Assembly: GCF_000516985.1 (NCBI RefSeq)
Contig: NW_006917100.1
Location: forward strand, 671,490-735,489
DNA from: Pestalotiopsis fici W106-1
Taxonomy: Eukaryota; Ascomycota; Sordariomycetes; Amphisphaeriales; Sporocadaceae
Direction: 5' to 3'
Length of the DNA: 64,000 nucleotides
The notes beneath the pieces were generated by a model. The model was not told where the DNA came from. It did no database searches and saw only the letters and a program-made list of their open reading frames with translations. Of this stretch, positions 11,109-24,534 are shown in pieces. The stretch's first letter is position 1; each line of letters begins with the position of its first letter. The position numbers and the translations under genes were made by a program.

Positions 11109-12332
11109 CTACGTTATCATTCTTAAGATTTCAAGAACGCCATTCTTGTCCAGATTTGCAGGATTCGACTGCACCCATCGGTCTTTGAGGCTGTGCTCAG
11201 CAATGCTATTCAAGCTATCTTCGCTGATGCCAAACTCCTTCAACGACCGTGGCATACCCAAAGCCCGAATGACAGCATCTAGCAAATCGCTTAGATCTGT
11301 CTGCTCCTGCTTGAAATTTCTTTGCTGGAATATTTCTATCGCCTCGGGAATCCCCCACAGGAGTTTGGCGATCTCGACCTGTCTATCTTTATTGGCACCT
11401 ACCGTATAATTATACCTGCAAACTGCTGGGAGCAAGATACAACTGGTCTCCCCGTGGCCCACGCCAACAGGGCCGAGCTGATGCCCAATCCCATGGCTGG
11501 CACCAAGCGGAACACCCCGTGAACACGCGCTCATTGCATCTATCACGCCTAACTGGCATTCCAACCTTTTAGCCGTGTTCACTTTGTCTCTCCTGCACCC
11601 AAGCAGCCCAGGAATGAGCTGCCGGAGCCCCTTTCGTGCATCCTCATCTGCCTCGCCGTCGCTTCCAAGAGAGCAAAGTGTCTCGACGCAATGATCAACA
11701 GCCTTGATGCCAGTGGAAAGCCATATATGCTCTGGAGTGGTTGCGCTGAGCTCGGGGTCTAGAATGACGAGATGCGGACACCGGACGCCGGCTTGGTACG
11801 AGAATGCCCATTTTCTTCCCGTCTCATCATTCGTTGCGCCCGCCGATGCAGAGTACTCTCCACCTGAGAGTGAAGTCGGGATACAGACCACAGGAGTAGT
11901 GGCAATCTTGGTGTCGTCGCAGTGTCCTGTTCCTTCAGGGTGTAGTCTTTCCAGATCATGCATCGATTCTACCTTATTTTCCAGCCCAAGACTGATCACC
12001 TTTGCAGCATCTGTGAGACTGCCTGCACCCAGGGTGACGAGAAGATCTGCATTGCAGGACCGGGAGGCCGTGATGATTTCGACGAGTTCGGTCCATTGCG
12101 TATGCGGTTTCATACCAATGCGAATACCAGCCAGTTTCTCCCCGAGTGCGGCTCTGACAGCGTCCAAGCAGGATGTATTCGTTGCCAGAGACTTTGATAC
12201 AATGAGAAATACGCGAGACGCATGAAATATACTTTCAACGTGTTTTGCCAGAGCCTGATCAAAGGGGAGCCCATAACTAATCAGGGGTTTCTCACGGCCT
12301 TGGAAGGCTGGCCGCAGTATGCCCTCTGACAT
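11109..12332 (-). CDS. Iron-containing alcohol dehydrogenase, maleylacetate reductase-like
   Basis: An uninterrupted 407-codon frame, a normal length for the group III (Fe-ADH) family. Residues around 102-110 contain GAGSLTDAAK, the NAD(P)H pyrophosphate-binding motif. Metal-ligand regions are present: STGIKAVDHCVE supplies Asp and His, and GASHGIGHQLGP with VGHGETSCILLPAVCRYN supplies the later histidines. The wording of the last two blocks is that of maleylacetate reductases, which reduce maleylacetate to 3-oxoadipate in hydroxyquinol catabolism. The substrate is inferred from similarity and not proven by the sequence. No other ring-cleavage gene is nearby. It is tail-to-tail with VPS2, only 166 bp between stop codons. 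No organellar signal is evident. Confidence 0.88.
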   Translation of the reverse strand: MSEGILRPAFQGREKPLISYGLPFDQALAKHVESIFHASRVFLIVSKSLATNTSCLDAVRAALGEKLAGIRIGMKPHTQWTELVEIITASRSCNADLLVTLGAGSLTDAAKVISLGLENKVESMHDLERLHPEGTGHCDDTKIATTPVVCIPTSLSGGEYSASAGATNDETGRKWAFSYQAGVRCPHLVILDPELSATTPEHIWLSTGIKAVDHCVETLCSLGSDGEADEDARKGLRQLIPGLLGCRRDKVNTAKRLECQLGVIDAMSACSRGVPLGASHGIGHQLGPVGVGHGETSCILLPAVCRYNYTVGANKDRQVEIAKLLWGIPEAIEIFQQRNFKQEQTDLSDLLDAVIRALGMPRSLKEFGISEDSLNSIAEHSLKDRWVQSNPANLDKNGVLEILRMIT

Positions 12333-14161
12333 GATTGGATATAAGTATTTAAACAGTTCAACTTGACAAATTGCCGGAATTACTCAGTTTGATGGAAGTT
12401 GTTGAGCAGGGGAAAGGTGAAGCAACGGGCCGAACGCTCCGCGGTTGCAGATGACGACACTTATGCATACCATAAAGCATTTGGTCTAAATGCAATGCTA
12501 CCTGTCAATGGTAGGGAGGGTCAAACTATGGGCACGGCCGGGGCAAAGTAGATACCTACGTATACAGCTTCGAGAATATGATCTACCTACTTGAGCGATA
12601 GCACATGTGTACATCAGTACGATCTCGCAAATATTCGAACTTCTTTGAAGCAGCCAAATATATGGACACGTGAATTTTATACTGATCCTATTCAAGTTAC
12701 GAAACAGAAACACCTAGTGGGATATTATAAGGTTAGTGCATTCAAGTTGTACAGTAAGCTAAAGTCAACGGTCAGGCCTTATCAACTATGCCTTACGCCT
12801 CGGGCAGGTTTTTGTCCAACAGTGTTTGGGTTGCAATTGGGGTGCTGTGCGTGGTCCAATCAAGGGCCAAGGGGGGAATTAATCAAGCATGTAAAAAAGC
12901 GCAAAATCCCAATGGCTTCTGTTTAAAAGAAAGAGCCAGAATCGCATTGCACTTTCGCAGTACTACAATACCAAGTTGTCGATTCCATAAAAACATTAGT
13001 AATGAATTAAGGAACCCCAGCTCGGTAAATCCAGCGCCTAGACTGAATGCGCTCTGTTTGCAATCTCCGGCGCGCGCGTCATTGCCAAATCGCCGGGACT
13101 CCGACTGGCACACGGACCAACTTTCCCCTACCCCTCGTCCATGACCTCTGGAAGTGAGCGGATCCCAATCACTTTCATTGCCCGCCAAACTGAACATACC
13201 CCACGCTCTCTCTCAGCCTCCCAGGTCCAGTGCTATTCTGTCACTTCACGATTCATCCACAACAGGCAACGTGATCTTCTTTGCATCACACAACCACCAA
13301 CGACTCTCCCCCTGATTCCAACCATCCGGTCACGCCTTTCCCTGGCCTTGTCCCCAACCTCTGAACCACCCAAGCGTTTCAAGGTTTACACTCGCAGTAA
13401 CTACATTATTATATCTTCTCTCCTCCTGGCATTGGAGCTTTAGGTACGTTCGCCGTTTACCTGGTCCCTGCGTCATACCAGGTCATCACCTTCAGTGGGT
13501 GTCGCAAGGTCGCTCGTTGCTCTTCGTGCTGGCCTATTTTGCGCCCATCAGCACCTCGCAAATCCGCCTGGCGAGATATGCGAATCTGCCTCCTATCCCA
13601 TTGTGCCCACCTGCATCTTCGAGAACCCAAGGCTTCCTTTGTCAACCACCAAGCCTCCTTTTTCCCTTGTCTCGTTCCAAGTGGCTTCGTTCTTGCCTCA
13701 TCCACCAATCTCCTCAACATCCACCAGACCCAGCACCACTCCAAAAAAGACCCTTGGAACGAGAAGCTAAACCTGGCGCTTCTGACATCAGGGTTCCGCC
13801 TTCTAGTGCCTAACGATACCACTAGATTATCGACATTTACCGGCTGCCCGGCCCCTCTCTTTCGCGCGACGTCAGTCCGATAGGAACCTGGAGCATATCG
13901 ACGATTGGGTTTCTTTTCGCAGCACGATCCTTGCTCAATATTCTTTTCCTTCATCTACAGCCGTTTCCCGCCAGCAACTCAACATATCAATAATACCCTT
14001 CCGGATTTCGCGCAACCAAGACCACAAAAAGGCCTTGTAGTAGCAGATTCTCTTTACAGAATCGCTGCTTCACTTTTGGCTCTACAACGTTTCTCACCAC
14101 CCTAAATCTGGCAGGAAACAAGCGTCGCAGTCTCTCCTCTTCAGGAGGTCTGCTGAATAGG
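12333..14161. other. Intergenic: divergent promoters and long PTC1 leader
   Basis: A 1.8-kb head-to-head interval between the Fe-ADH gene and the PP2C gene. From about 13180 to 14100 the plus strand is strongly pyrimidine-rich (many TCTC, CACC and TTTC runs), as in long fungal 5' leaders. A GTACGT donor at 13444 could open a leader intron. Open frames inside are short or antisense and show no family signature. Confidence 0.55.
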
Positions 14162-15940
14162 ATGTTCGGCGGCGGTTCCAGCTCCGCCTCTTCTAAATCC
14201 GATTCAGCTGTCGATTCGGGCAAGAACGAGAAGAAGTCACCGTCACCCGATGCAAAGGCAGACGGAGTTGCAGTCAAAGCTTCAGAACAGGCCGTCGGCG
14301 AAAAACGCAGCGGCAATGGCAGCCCTACTGGACGAGCGGATACCGGTAATGGCGATAAGAAGCGTCGGAGTAGTACCGTGGGATCCAAAGCAAGCAGTCT
14401 CATAGCTAGCGCCAAGCAGTCTTTGAACTTTTCCCAGGTCGGTCGCCAGTCCAGCGATACCGGCAATTCTCAAACGCCATTGCAGAAGCTGGGCAAGCAG
14501 GATCCTGCCTTGGTCGTGCCTCAGGGCCAGCACAACAACTCTGCTGGCGAGTCACTCCCAGGCCCTCGATCCACTTTCAGGGTTGGAGTCTGGGAAGATC
14601 GAAATAAGAAATGCAGGCGGACCATGGAGGATACACATGCGTTCCTGTATAATTTCCTCAACACCCCGGCACCTGCCCTCACTGGCGACGCCAACAGCAC
14701 CCGATCTGGCAAGTCCGGCGAGGCCAACGACTCGCATCCTGATCCCGCATCACAAGATATGATTGAGACGGACAATGGCTATTTCGCCATCTTTGACGGA
14801 CATGCCGGCACTTTTGCTGCTGATTGGTGCGGAAAGAAAGTCCATATAATACTCGAGGAAGTGATTCGAAAGAACCCCAATGTGCCGATTCCAGAGCTCC
14901 TGGATCAGACGTTTACAAGTGCAGATGCGCAGCTTGAAAAACTTCCCCTCAAGAACAGCGGCTGCACGGCAGCCATTGCCGTATTGCGTTGGGAGGACCG
15001 CGTACCCAGCTTCAGTTCAGCTACTGGCTCTCAATCGATAGCTCCCGCTGCTGCTGCCGCATCGAAAGAACGGTCTAAAGACAGCAAACCGGAAGACGGC
15101 GAGGCTACTGCTCCTGAAGCTGCCCATGCCAAGCTAAAAGGCTCAGCTGTCCGCCAGCGAGTTCTTTATACTGCAAATGTCGGTGATGCCAGAATTGTTC
15201 TGTGCAGATCTGGAAAGGCTCTGCGGTTATCTTACGATCACAAGGGTAGCGATGAGAATGAGGGCAAGCGTATTGCTAATGCTGGTGGCCTGATCTTGAA
15301 TAACCGGGTGAACGGTGTCTTGGCTGTCACTCGCGCCCTTGGTGATACCTACATGAAGGATCTCGTAACAGGTCATCCTTACACCACCGAGACAGTTATT
15401 CAGCCGGAGATCGACGAGTTCATCATCATAGCATGTGATGGAGTGAGTTAGACCACATCCTCAAATGAAAATGGGTTGCTAATATTGTCATAGCTTTGGG
15501 ATGTTTGCTCTGATCAGGAAGCCGTTGACTTGATCAGGAACATTGAGGACCCAATCCAAGCCGCCAAGCTACTGGTCGACCACGCACTCGCTCGGTTCAG
15601 CACTGACAACTTGTCCTGTATGGTAGTGCGTTTCGACAAGGTTGCACTCCTGGAAACTCAGAAAGACAAGGCTATCGGAGTGGAAAGTGACGTCTCGGAG
15701 TCGCTCGGCAAAGTTAGTGAGGCAGACAAGCTCGTTGGCATCACCAAGCAAAAGATCGCCGGTGGTGAGCCAGCGGTAGGCGTATCAGGTAGCAACAGCG
15801 GCCGTGGCCATGATCCTATACCTCTCGGCGACAACGAGACATTCAAGCCAACTGCACTGCAAGGGTCGGTCGCCGAGTCTCCTGAGGACAGTGACGCGCC
15901 TGAAGTCACTAAAGAAGCGCTGCCAAAACCTGGTAACTAG
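14162..15940 (+). CDS. PTC1: PP2C-type protein phosphatase, Ptc1-like
   Basis: Exons 14162-15442 and 15494-15940, separated by a 51-bp intron (GTGAGT donor, CATAG acceptor), encode 575 residues. About 140 disordered Ser/Lys-rich residues precede the catalytic domain, which starts at [20 protein letters not shown]. Metal-binding aspartates are visible in FAIFDGHAG, in CDGLWDV (rebuilt across the intron) and in [25 protein letters not shown] is characteristic of Ptc1. In yeast, Ptc1 dephosphorylates the MAP kinase Hog1 and other MAPK components, with roles in osmotic stress and organelle inheritance. The protein is about twice the yeast length because of the N-terminal extension, a Ser/Ala/Pro insertion around residues 285-325 and a C-terminal tail, which is common in filamentous ascomycetes. 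Confidence 0.93.
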
Positions 15941-18900
15941 GCTGTCAGTCTAAACCCGCCGCCGAGACGAAGGATTCCTGGGCGTCCGGTGTTTTGTCTC
16001 GATGGACGCTGTTTGATTTGCAAATCGAATGCACTGTTTCTGCTTCTGGGGCTCACATCGTGCCTCAACGGCGTGATAGTATCATCAGAGCGAAAGGTAT
16101 GCCTATATGAATATTTAATTCATCATGATATTACGGAAGACACAGATGGCGCTCAAAATCCCCACATGTATCTCAGGCACGGGCGCTGGTAGTGTAACTC
16201 GGGAATGCAACTGTACTCTGGTGTAAAGTAAGTCTATACACTAGCTGTGAGTGTAGGGAAGGGCTAGCGTTTGTTCTTTGGAGGAAGCAAGCAGAAAGCA
16301 TTAACGGAATGGGGTAGACCTTTCCATGAAATCCAGAGAGCAATAGTTACGAGACTACGATACAAAGATTTATTCTCTTATGAACAAGGGCCTGTATGCC
16401 AGAAATCATGTTCACGTTGTTCCTCTGCGCATATACTCCGTTGTGCCTCTTACCATATTATGGGGTTTTTCTTTTTGCATGAATTCTTCTGAGGCAATCC
16501 AGCATAGCTGGGCAGATCTGCTTGCCAGCCTCAAAGTGTACCAATCATGCTGACGTGCGGGGGCTTGATGAACAGACCCATTCACGACAAATGCTGGAAA
16601 TCCCCAAGGCAGGCAAGCACTACAAGGGTATGAAGAGGGGAAGATATGTTTCCAGGATTTTTCGAAGGGGAACTCATTTGTGGTTGGTGCATTGAATACA
16701 CAGAGAAATCAACAAGGTCAAAGCGCAGTGGTTGGTTGCATATGTATGTTGGTCAAATCACGAAAGGTCAATCCGAGCACGATGATGGAGACCAAATAAA
16801 AATCCTTGAGGTGAGTTATGAAGGCTGGCTTGTCGCTTTCAATGGGGAACTTGATTCAAGATCAAGTCCCAAGGGCCTGGAGGGGACGTAATGAGGACCA
16901 TATTATAGTATTCTGGTATATGCCTACCTACGTAGTACGAAGGAGAAGGGGTTTCGACCAATCCCGTACTGTATAATTTGGACATAGAACTAAATACCAG
17001 TGTTGCAAAAGGTTTATCCCGGTATGTGACTGAGTTCCAGCGGTACACGGTTGGAACGCTTTTAATCGAACCAATGACATATTTGAGCATGATGAATGAA
17101 GTTTTCTGGAGCATCCGAGATGATTCTCATGCGGCTGCAGCCGTCTGTATTATTGGCACTTCTCTCTGCTATTTTCTTGGGTTGGATTGAGTACAAAATC
17201 AGATAGAGTTTCGGCTGCACTGGCCAATGAATTAAAACTTCATTTAGGTCGGCACTGTGTACTACCACCAGGCAAGATGAACATGATACGAAATCAAAAA
17301 GCAACGATTTTGAAAAGTATGCGTTCTCGTTGCAAGCATTGGTGCAAATGAAAAAGAACAAACTAAGGAGCAGCAAACAGAGATTGAATCCAAGCTGCAG
17401 GGATAGGGCCTGGATTTCCTAGCATTCTGGTACCAGATTGGCCGATGGGAGTATGGAAACCTGCGATATCACATTTAGCGCAGTGTGCTAGAGCAGGAAG
17501 AGGAAATGCTCGTCGGGATGCCCTGTCCCCTCGTGGACAAGCGTTATTTGGGGTATGTCCTGAATTGGCTTCAGGTATCTTGAGTAGTAGAGAGAGGGGA
17601 GCAAGAGAGGAAGAATTCCCGCCGTTTGGATGGGCCGCTGGCAAACCCGCCAATGCTGCTGGGGAATGTGCAAGCAAAGTCCGTGTAAGAAAAAGGTCTC
17701 CAGTTGTACTCGTCGTACCTGCAGTGCAAGCGCCAAAAAAAACGAAACCCGCAGCGGGCCTGTGGACAATGCTAATGGCCGGGGGCTCGCGTATGTCGGG
17801 AAAAAGAGGCAATCTTTTGGCCATGCCATTCAAAGAACGTTCCTAGCCAGGGATAGACATGAGAAAAGAAGACACACCATAGCATCCCGAGTCCTGGAGA
17901 ATAATTAATGGAAGCCAAAAAGAACAAGCCAGAAATTCGATAGCAAGGCTTGCACGGTTCGGGTTGTCGTGTTCCATTCCTTTTTGTCCTTTCTTTCTTT
18001 CTTTCGAGAAAAAGGCGGAGTTCTACCAACAGGTACAGTGGGAGTAGGTAATTCTAATAAAATGGGTTCGTCCGGCTTCTTCAGCCGCCAGGTTACTACC
18101 AGGACCCTCTTAAGGCGAGAGCTACCTGTGGACTACCTGTGGGCTTTTCTTTGTAGCGGCTATTTCGTGCAGCAAGCGCCACGCTAGTGGATGCTCTCAC
18201 TTTTGACATCCACGGCCTCATCTCCTAAAGAAGGGATGAGGAGGGGGGAGGAAAGGGACCCTGCACACCAACTAGACTATGTACCACTGGACATGTTGAA
18301 TATTTGACATGATAGGACAGGTCAAGGTACTGCTAGAAACCCGGAAGAACTAGGGGTGCTTGTCCTCTCGCGTTTCATCACTTGGAAGAGGGAAGGAAAA
18401 AAAAAAAGACATTGGAGCCTCCTCCTCTAAAGGCCCCTCCTCGGTAAACTCACACACATCTTAATCGCTGTTGCCAAATTATCTTGAACCAGCAATTTCA
18501 ACAGGTATCAGATGTATATGTGCCTAATCGGATCGCGAAGCATCAGTACCTAGGTCGAGCAAGGTACCTGCTTCACAATTAGAGTCATTGATCGGCATCA
18601 TCGAACTTTTTTCTCAAATCTCTTCCCTTCCAACTACTAACTCTCTAGAAGCACTGGAGCTTATGTTAAACGATCCCAGCAACCGCGTGGGCAACAAGCG
18701 CGGGAACTCCCATTACAATAGTCGCCTGAACCCCATCTTTAATCAACTCTCAGAGCTCCGCCTGGCCCCTGATCCCGCCGGCCTATATCTCTCTCGACCC
18801 CTATCTATAATTCCGTGGAGGCAAAACATTTACACCGTAGCTGTCCCGCCCTTTCGTTTCGGCCGCTGTCTGTCAGTCATCAGCGTCTGCTTCAGAGCTC

Positions 18901-19492
18901 AGACATACAGGATTCGAGCGAGTTGCCGTGCCCACTGCCACTGCAACTCCTGTCTTCTACTGTCCGTCTCCTGAGCATCTGTCTCCGAGCTGAAATAAGG
19001 GACAGACAGACAACCTAATAGCTCCGACTCCTGTCCGCACGCTAGATTGGCTGTGCGCAGACAGAAAAGCTGCAGCTATAACCACCTAGCTACCTGCCTA
19101 CCTACCTTACCTTACCTAGACACGAACACACACACGAGGCACTCCGCCACCGTTGCTGCCAGATTCCGAGCCGCCGAATGCAGCATCTTCCTCTGCTGCC
19201 CGTCGACTACATGTCGGGAACAACAACTTCTTGATCACGACACCACACTGCAACTACCCACCCAGATATATGGAATAAACACTATCTTTTTTTGACCTGC
19301 ATCAAACGGGAATACAAGGTGCGCTTAGAGTTACGGGACACCCCGCGCTGCACCAGCGAGGTGTAATCCATTACCACAAACGGTCGCCCAGAAATTTCAT
19401 CGCAGCAACGTCAATTTTAAACTCACTGTCCGGTCAACTTTACTCAGTCAGGCGCAAACCCCCAATTGGGTCGGTTTCCAAACGGCCCAACT
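15941..19492. other. Long intergenic region, no supported gene
   Basis: This 3.55 kb lies between two plus-strand genes. The left 300 bp is the PTC1 3' flank. From about 18600 the plus strand becomes pyrimidine-rich and probably forms the promoter and leader of the ADF-H gene. Overlapping open frames of 130-156 codons on opposite strands at 17363-17846 have no recognisable motif and are probably chance. No tRNA or transposon was recognised. Confidence 0.5.
19084..19119. repeat. TACCT-type short repeat cluster
   Basis: A run of CCTA, ACCTACC and CTTACCTTACCT units, about 380 bp upstream of the ADF-H gene start. A related block in opposite orientation lies near 51971-51988. Confidence 0.6.
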
Positions 19493-22400
19493 ATGTCGCT
19501 CAATGGGTTGGATGCCGCGACGGTCAAGGAGGCGTACGAAGCGGCAGTCGCAGAGGCTGGTGGATGGTACGTTGATTCATGTACACCCGTTGTTTGCGCA
19601 AGCTCGAATGCGACAAGAACGAAAAAGCGAGGAAATCACTTTGCCGGTGGCTTGCTTGCGCTGGCTGTTGATGGAACTTCAATTGGCGAATCGCCTTGAG
19701 TTTACCTTGCCGCGCTGCCCCTTTCGACATGTGCTCAAATTCTTTGCTTTTCTCACTCGACTATCGGAACCTGCATACGCTAACCTACACAATTGTGCTT
19801 TATAGGTTTCTTCTGAAATATGCGAGTCGCGATGAGATCGAGGTGCACTGTCAGGGAAAGAATGGCATTGTTGAGATGCGAAATGCCATTGCCGAATATG
19901 AAGAGCCCTCGCCCCTTTACGGTTTCTTGAAATACAGGAGGAGGAACGTCATTCTCAAGTACCAACCTGACGACTGTTCAAGGCTCATACAAGGTGAGTT
20001 TGTTCATATTGTGGCATCAATTTTGCGAAGGAAAAAAAAACACCCCCCAAAACTCGAGATGAGAAGCTGACAATTTGTTACCAATCAAAGCCAGAGCAAC
20101 TGTTCACTTCAACGCAGTCTGCGAAAGATTCACGCCATACAGCACCATGTTCGAAATCACGGAGGCCAAGGAGCTCAAGGATACCAAGTTGTCGGCAGCG
20201 TGCTCTCTGCATGCCGCCTCCGGCTCGTGCTCCTCATCGACCAGCTCACTGCGCCGACGCCGGCTCATGGAGATTACAGAAGAGGAGGAGGAGGAAGAGA
20301 GGGAGAGAAAGAGGCAGTCGGTGGTTGAGGAAGAGGACAGGCCTACCACTCCCAGGAGCAACGCTGCTCTCTCACCCTTCTCCTCGCCAGAACCGCCAGT
20401 CGTTCTTGATAGGGAGCAAATCGAGGCGTCCAAGGAGCCCAACTTTGCCTCTACATCTGAGGAGCCGAATTTTGAGGGTGTACGTCCTATGTCGCCAGGT
20501 GAAGGTCGATTGTCTTCGCAGAGCGCGCGCCCGGATTTCTACAATTATTCTTCCTATCCGTATGGAAAGCCAAAGGTCAAGTTGGGGCCGCGGCCTTCTT
20601 TGGAGACGAACAAGAACCCGCACACGGCTAGCAACTTTAGGCCCGTCGCTGCTCTGCCTGCAGGATTTAAACTAGCTTCGAAGGGTTCAAGAAGGGGCCG
20701 ATCCGGATCGCAAGACCACACGGCAGAAGATGAGGACCATGAGGTGGAGCAAGAGGTGTCTGACCTAGCAGCTCTGAATGCTTCCACAACCATTCTCGAA
20801 GTTCCAGCCGAGTCCGAGGCCGAGCTTTTGGCACCGCGACCCAACACGAGCTCCGGCGCTTCCATGAAATCGGTTACCTCGACAGCTCCTGTCAAAGAAA
20901 GCAAGATCACGCCCGAGAAAGCAAGACTGATGAAGGCCATGAAGATGCGGCAAGAAAAGAAAAAGCTGAGCTTGCTGATTGCGGACACAGCATCCATCAC
21001 TGCTCCCGAAGCGGTTGAAGGGAAAGCGGAGTTGCAAGCTTTAGAGGAGGAGTTGTCATCGGCAAACATTGAATCTGATATCACTGCCGATCTGCCTACG
21101 CCCATGACGATGACCACGGAAGCAACGGAAGATACGTTCACGGATTCGCACCCGCCTTCGCCCACCATTGCTTCGTCTGAGATTGGAGAATCCACCAAGG
21201 CATCCTCAGTTTCTGAATCAACCGACGAGACTGTGCAAGCCTCCAAGGACGAGTCGACACTTTCCGAAGAGGACAAGCTGCCGGCCGAGGACGATGAATT
21301 CAACGACAAATCAGATATCCGGACACAAGATATCGATGTGCCGTCAAACAAGGATGATATTGCATCACCCACCTCGCCCAAGTCACCGTACGGCATTCCA
21401 GTCTCTAGATTTGCCAGCAATGATGGCAAATCACCTACGACCCCCAGCCTCAAGTCAAAGTTTTCGACGCAAGATTTGCGTTCCCCAGTTGAGCAGCCGA
21501 TCCCAGCTCCTCCCACTGTTGTCACGCCTCCTGCCATCACTACAACAGAGGAAGTCCTTGAACCCGAGTCACAGGTATTGCCAAAGCGCAGGGCCACAGT
21601 CGCACCGATTCGCACTACTCATAGCAGGAATAACTCCGAGGGAACGTTTCACGACGTTGTACCTGACGATGACCTCTTGGACGCATTGCAATCTGCCACT
21701 TTTGAAGAAGCCCAGCCCATGAGCGTCTCCAAGTCTCCCATCACTCCCGTGTTCCCCTCGTCGAGTCCTAAGAGGCCGCAGACCGTTGCGGGCACACGCG
21801 TGACACCGACACGAACGTTCTCTCAGCCCATGCGAGGTCCTCTCCTTGCTCCTAGCGATGTCTCTTCGAGTTCTGCCCGTAGTGTTTCGGCCGGTGGCGC
21901 TGCTCTATTGCACAGCGTGACGCGGCAGCCATCCAGCGCAGCGCTTTCGACCAAGAAGCCCACGAGCTCTAGCATTGCACAACGTATCAAGGCTTTGGAG
22001 CAACTCTCGGGTAAGAAGGCTGGGGCTGAAGATTCTCAGTCGAGGGTTGCCACGGCTTCGAATCTTGTCAACACTCGTAAGCAGGGTGTTCGGGAAACTT
22101 CCAAGTCGCCTGTACCATCGCTGTCCCGCGCCAGCTCGAGGACACGCCAGCCACCTCACTCACCAACAGCGGACATGGGCAAGTCGAGGGATGTGTCGCC
22201 TGCACCTGACGCCTCAGCGGGCCCTACAACTCGCGGTAGATCGGGATCTGTTGCTAGTCGATTGTCCAAGTTTGAAGCCGGGGGCCAGCAAATGGGAGGT
22301 CGGCCAGACACCATTCAGGTCACTGCTCGCATTGTACGAGATGGGCAGAACTCGATCCCAAAGCGACCCTCGAGCAAAGATCCGGCAGAGTATAATACTG

Positions 22401-23430
22401 CTGACCTCAAACAATCACCATTGTTTGTAGATCACCTCAAAGCTGTGCCAGAACCCATCACTACCCACCATGAAGATGGAACCAACCTTCGCACCGTTGA
22501 GCAGCCCAAGGAGACAATTCAAGAAAGAAGGATGTCGCGTGATGACAGGAAAGCGTCCATCTCTGAAGACGAGAGAATGCAGAGGCGACGATCGTCTCTT
22601 GGAATTGTTAAGGACTTTATCAAGGATCGCCGTTCCTCTAATGCCAGCAAATCTTCCGACAACCTGGCAATACTGTCACCGGCGCCGTCCATCAAGTCGT
22701 CGTCGCGGCCTCCATCTGTCCACCAGGCCAGCGGAAGCAGCCGCGGTCGACGTCTCTCTGTGTCGAGTCGTCGCTCGTCTTTCAGCAAGGACCGAGAGAA
22801 CGCTACGCCAGTCATGTCTCCGTCTGCTACAACAGACCACAGCTCAGACGATGCCGACAAGAGTAGTCCTACAGAGAAGAGATCGAACAGCCGGACGTCT
22901 CGCTTCATGCGTCGCCTGTCCAACACACTTACTGCCACGCGTAAGACTGCATCTCCCAACACTCCTACCACGGTACGTGAGGAAGAGGAGGCCACCTCAG
23001 AGGGCGTGTTCATGGCAAGATCCGATGACGCGGCTTCCGCTCTGTCTTCATATATGGGAGATGTCAATGTTCAATTCCCGGACAACCTTCTGTGGAAGAG
23101 ACGTTCGCTGTGTCTCGACACCAACGGGTTCCTGATTCTGAATGCGCTTAATGGCACGGAAAAGACTGGACTCAAGCGTTACCACTTGAGCGATTTCCGG
23201 GTGCCTTACATTCCGGATGTTGACATGCAGGAGCTGCCTAACAGCATCTGCCTCGACTTTGTCGCGGGATCTGCTTTGCAGCTTGCTTGCGAGGACAGAC
23301 AAGGACAGCAACACGTACTGGCCGGTAAGTCGATGATGACTATTCCATACCATATGACTGTAAACAATTGCTGACAATAACCCTAGCTCTCCAAGAAGCG
23401 CACCAAAAACACATGGCCTTTGGCCAATAA
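19493..23430 (+). CDS. ADF-H domain protein with long disordered middle and PH-like C-terminus
   Basis: Exons 19493-19566, 19806-19993, 20091-23324 and 23387-23430 encode 1179 residues. Residues 1 to about 130 match an actin-depolymerising-factor homology fold: MSLNGLDAATVKEAYEA, then WFLLKYASRDEIEVHCQG, YGFLKYRRRNVILKYQPDD and ATVHFNAVCERFTPYSTMF. About 950 disordered residues follow, rich in Ser, Thr, Pro and charge, with an acidic run (EITEEEEEEERERKRQ) and many SP sites that suggest phosphorylation. The last 100 residues have the strand pattern of a PH-like domain (LLWKRRSLCLDTNGFLILNA to QLACEDRQGQ) and end in a helix. The likely role is cortical actin regulation; this is an inference. 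Some fungal relatives are labelled GPI-anchored glycoproteins, but I see neither signal peptide nor GPI site. The ATG at 19493 fits the domain start. Confidence 0.87.
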
Positions 23431-24534
23431 GCTGGGAAAAAAGGACATTTCTAATTCTCTAATGCTTTGAATGTCTTTTCATTCAAAATTTTTCACTTGA
23501 GTGATACCCAACGTCGCTACGCAATACTCGTCTTTTTTAATCAATTCGGTCAGCAAAATGCATCGCGCCGGCTGCATATTTCTTCTGTCTCTACTTTCAC
23601 GCGAAACTTGACGACTGCTTTCTCTGCAAATAACGGCACCAACTTTCTTCGACCTCAACCTTTGGAGTCTATGGACGAAGGAGGGGGGCCAAAAATTCGC
23701 TGAACCACTACCACTTTTACCAACTGCTTGACAGCAAATTTCCTTTACTCTGTTTACACATTTACAACATCTAATGGTAGCAAGGGGCTAACCTACTACT
23801 CTACCACCCACCACTTCAATCTTGACTTTTCTTATCCTATATTTCTTTTAGCAGTACTAAGATTGTTGCCGCATTGGAAGGCCGAGAGTGTTTCTTCGCG
23901 AAAAGGGGAGGGTTTTGAGGCTGGGTGGAAATTCCGAAAAAATGGGGAAAGATTTGGCAAGGACATTTTCTTAGTGTTCAAGGGTAACAGGTTGTGCCAA
24001 TTTGTACATAAAGAAGGAACCTCGGGATTCGAAAACATCCCATCAAAGTCACATGTACATGGACGGCTGGAGTGAAACAATATTACTACTTGGAATACAA
24101 TGCCGCTCATCGCGTTCCTGGCCGTGCTTACATACATGTGATACATGAATACTAACTGATCCAATGAGCTCGAATTTATTTGTTGTACATCTATGTACTT
24201 TCAGTACTGTATCGATAATGTCTTTACTTGTCCCGGGCATATCTCCCCGAATCGTCTGCTAGATTCTAGATGATGGTATTGAGACTTTTCTTTGAGGATC
24301 GTCGTCCAATCTCATACAATTGATCGGTAAAAACAGTGACGGAGCTATAGCTGAGTCTCAGACGCTTGCATTAAGATGTGAAAGAATCCTGCTGATCAGG
24401 AAACCCAACTTCTTCACCGTCCAACGGCTTGCGGCCGTAGATAACATAACTACACGCAACAGATACATTAGCAAGACTCGACAAGAGGCAATAAAAGAAG
24501 GAGCCCATGATCTGCTGTTTCTGTATACATATAC
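23431..24534. other. Intergenic between convergent genes
   Basis: About 1.1 kb of A+T-rich sequence between the 3' ends of the ADF-H gene and the first methyltransferase gene. It holds short frames without signatures. Confidence 0.6.

Noticed and set aside
17363..17846. Overlapping 133- and 156-codon frames on opposite strands
   Set aside because: No family signature; both are low-information composition, and neither is flanked by plausible exons.
20554..21615. 353-codon open frame antisense to the ADF-H gene
   Set aside because: Shadow of a Ser/Thr/Glu-rich coding exon; no motif and no splice logic.
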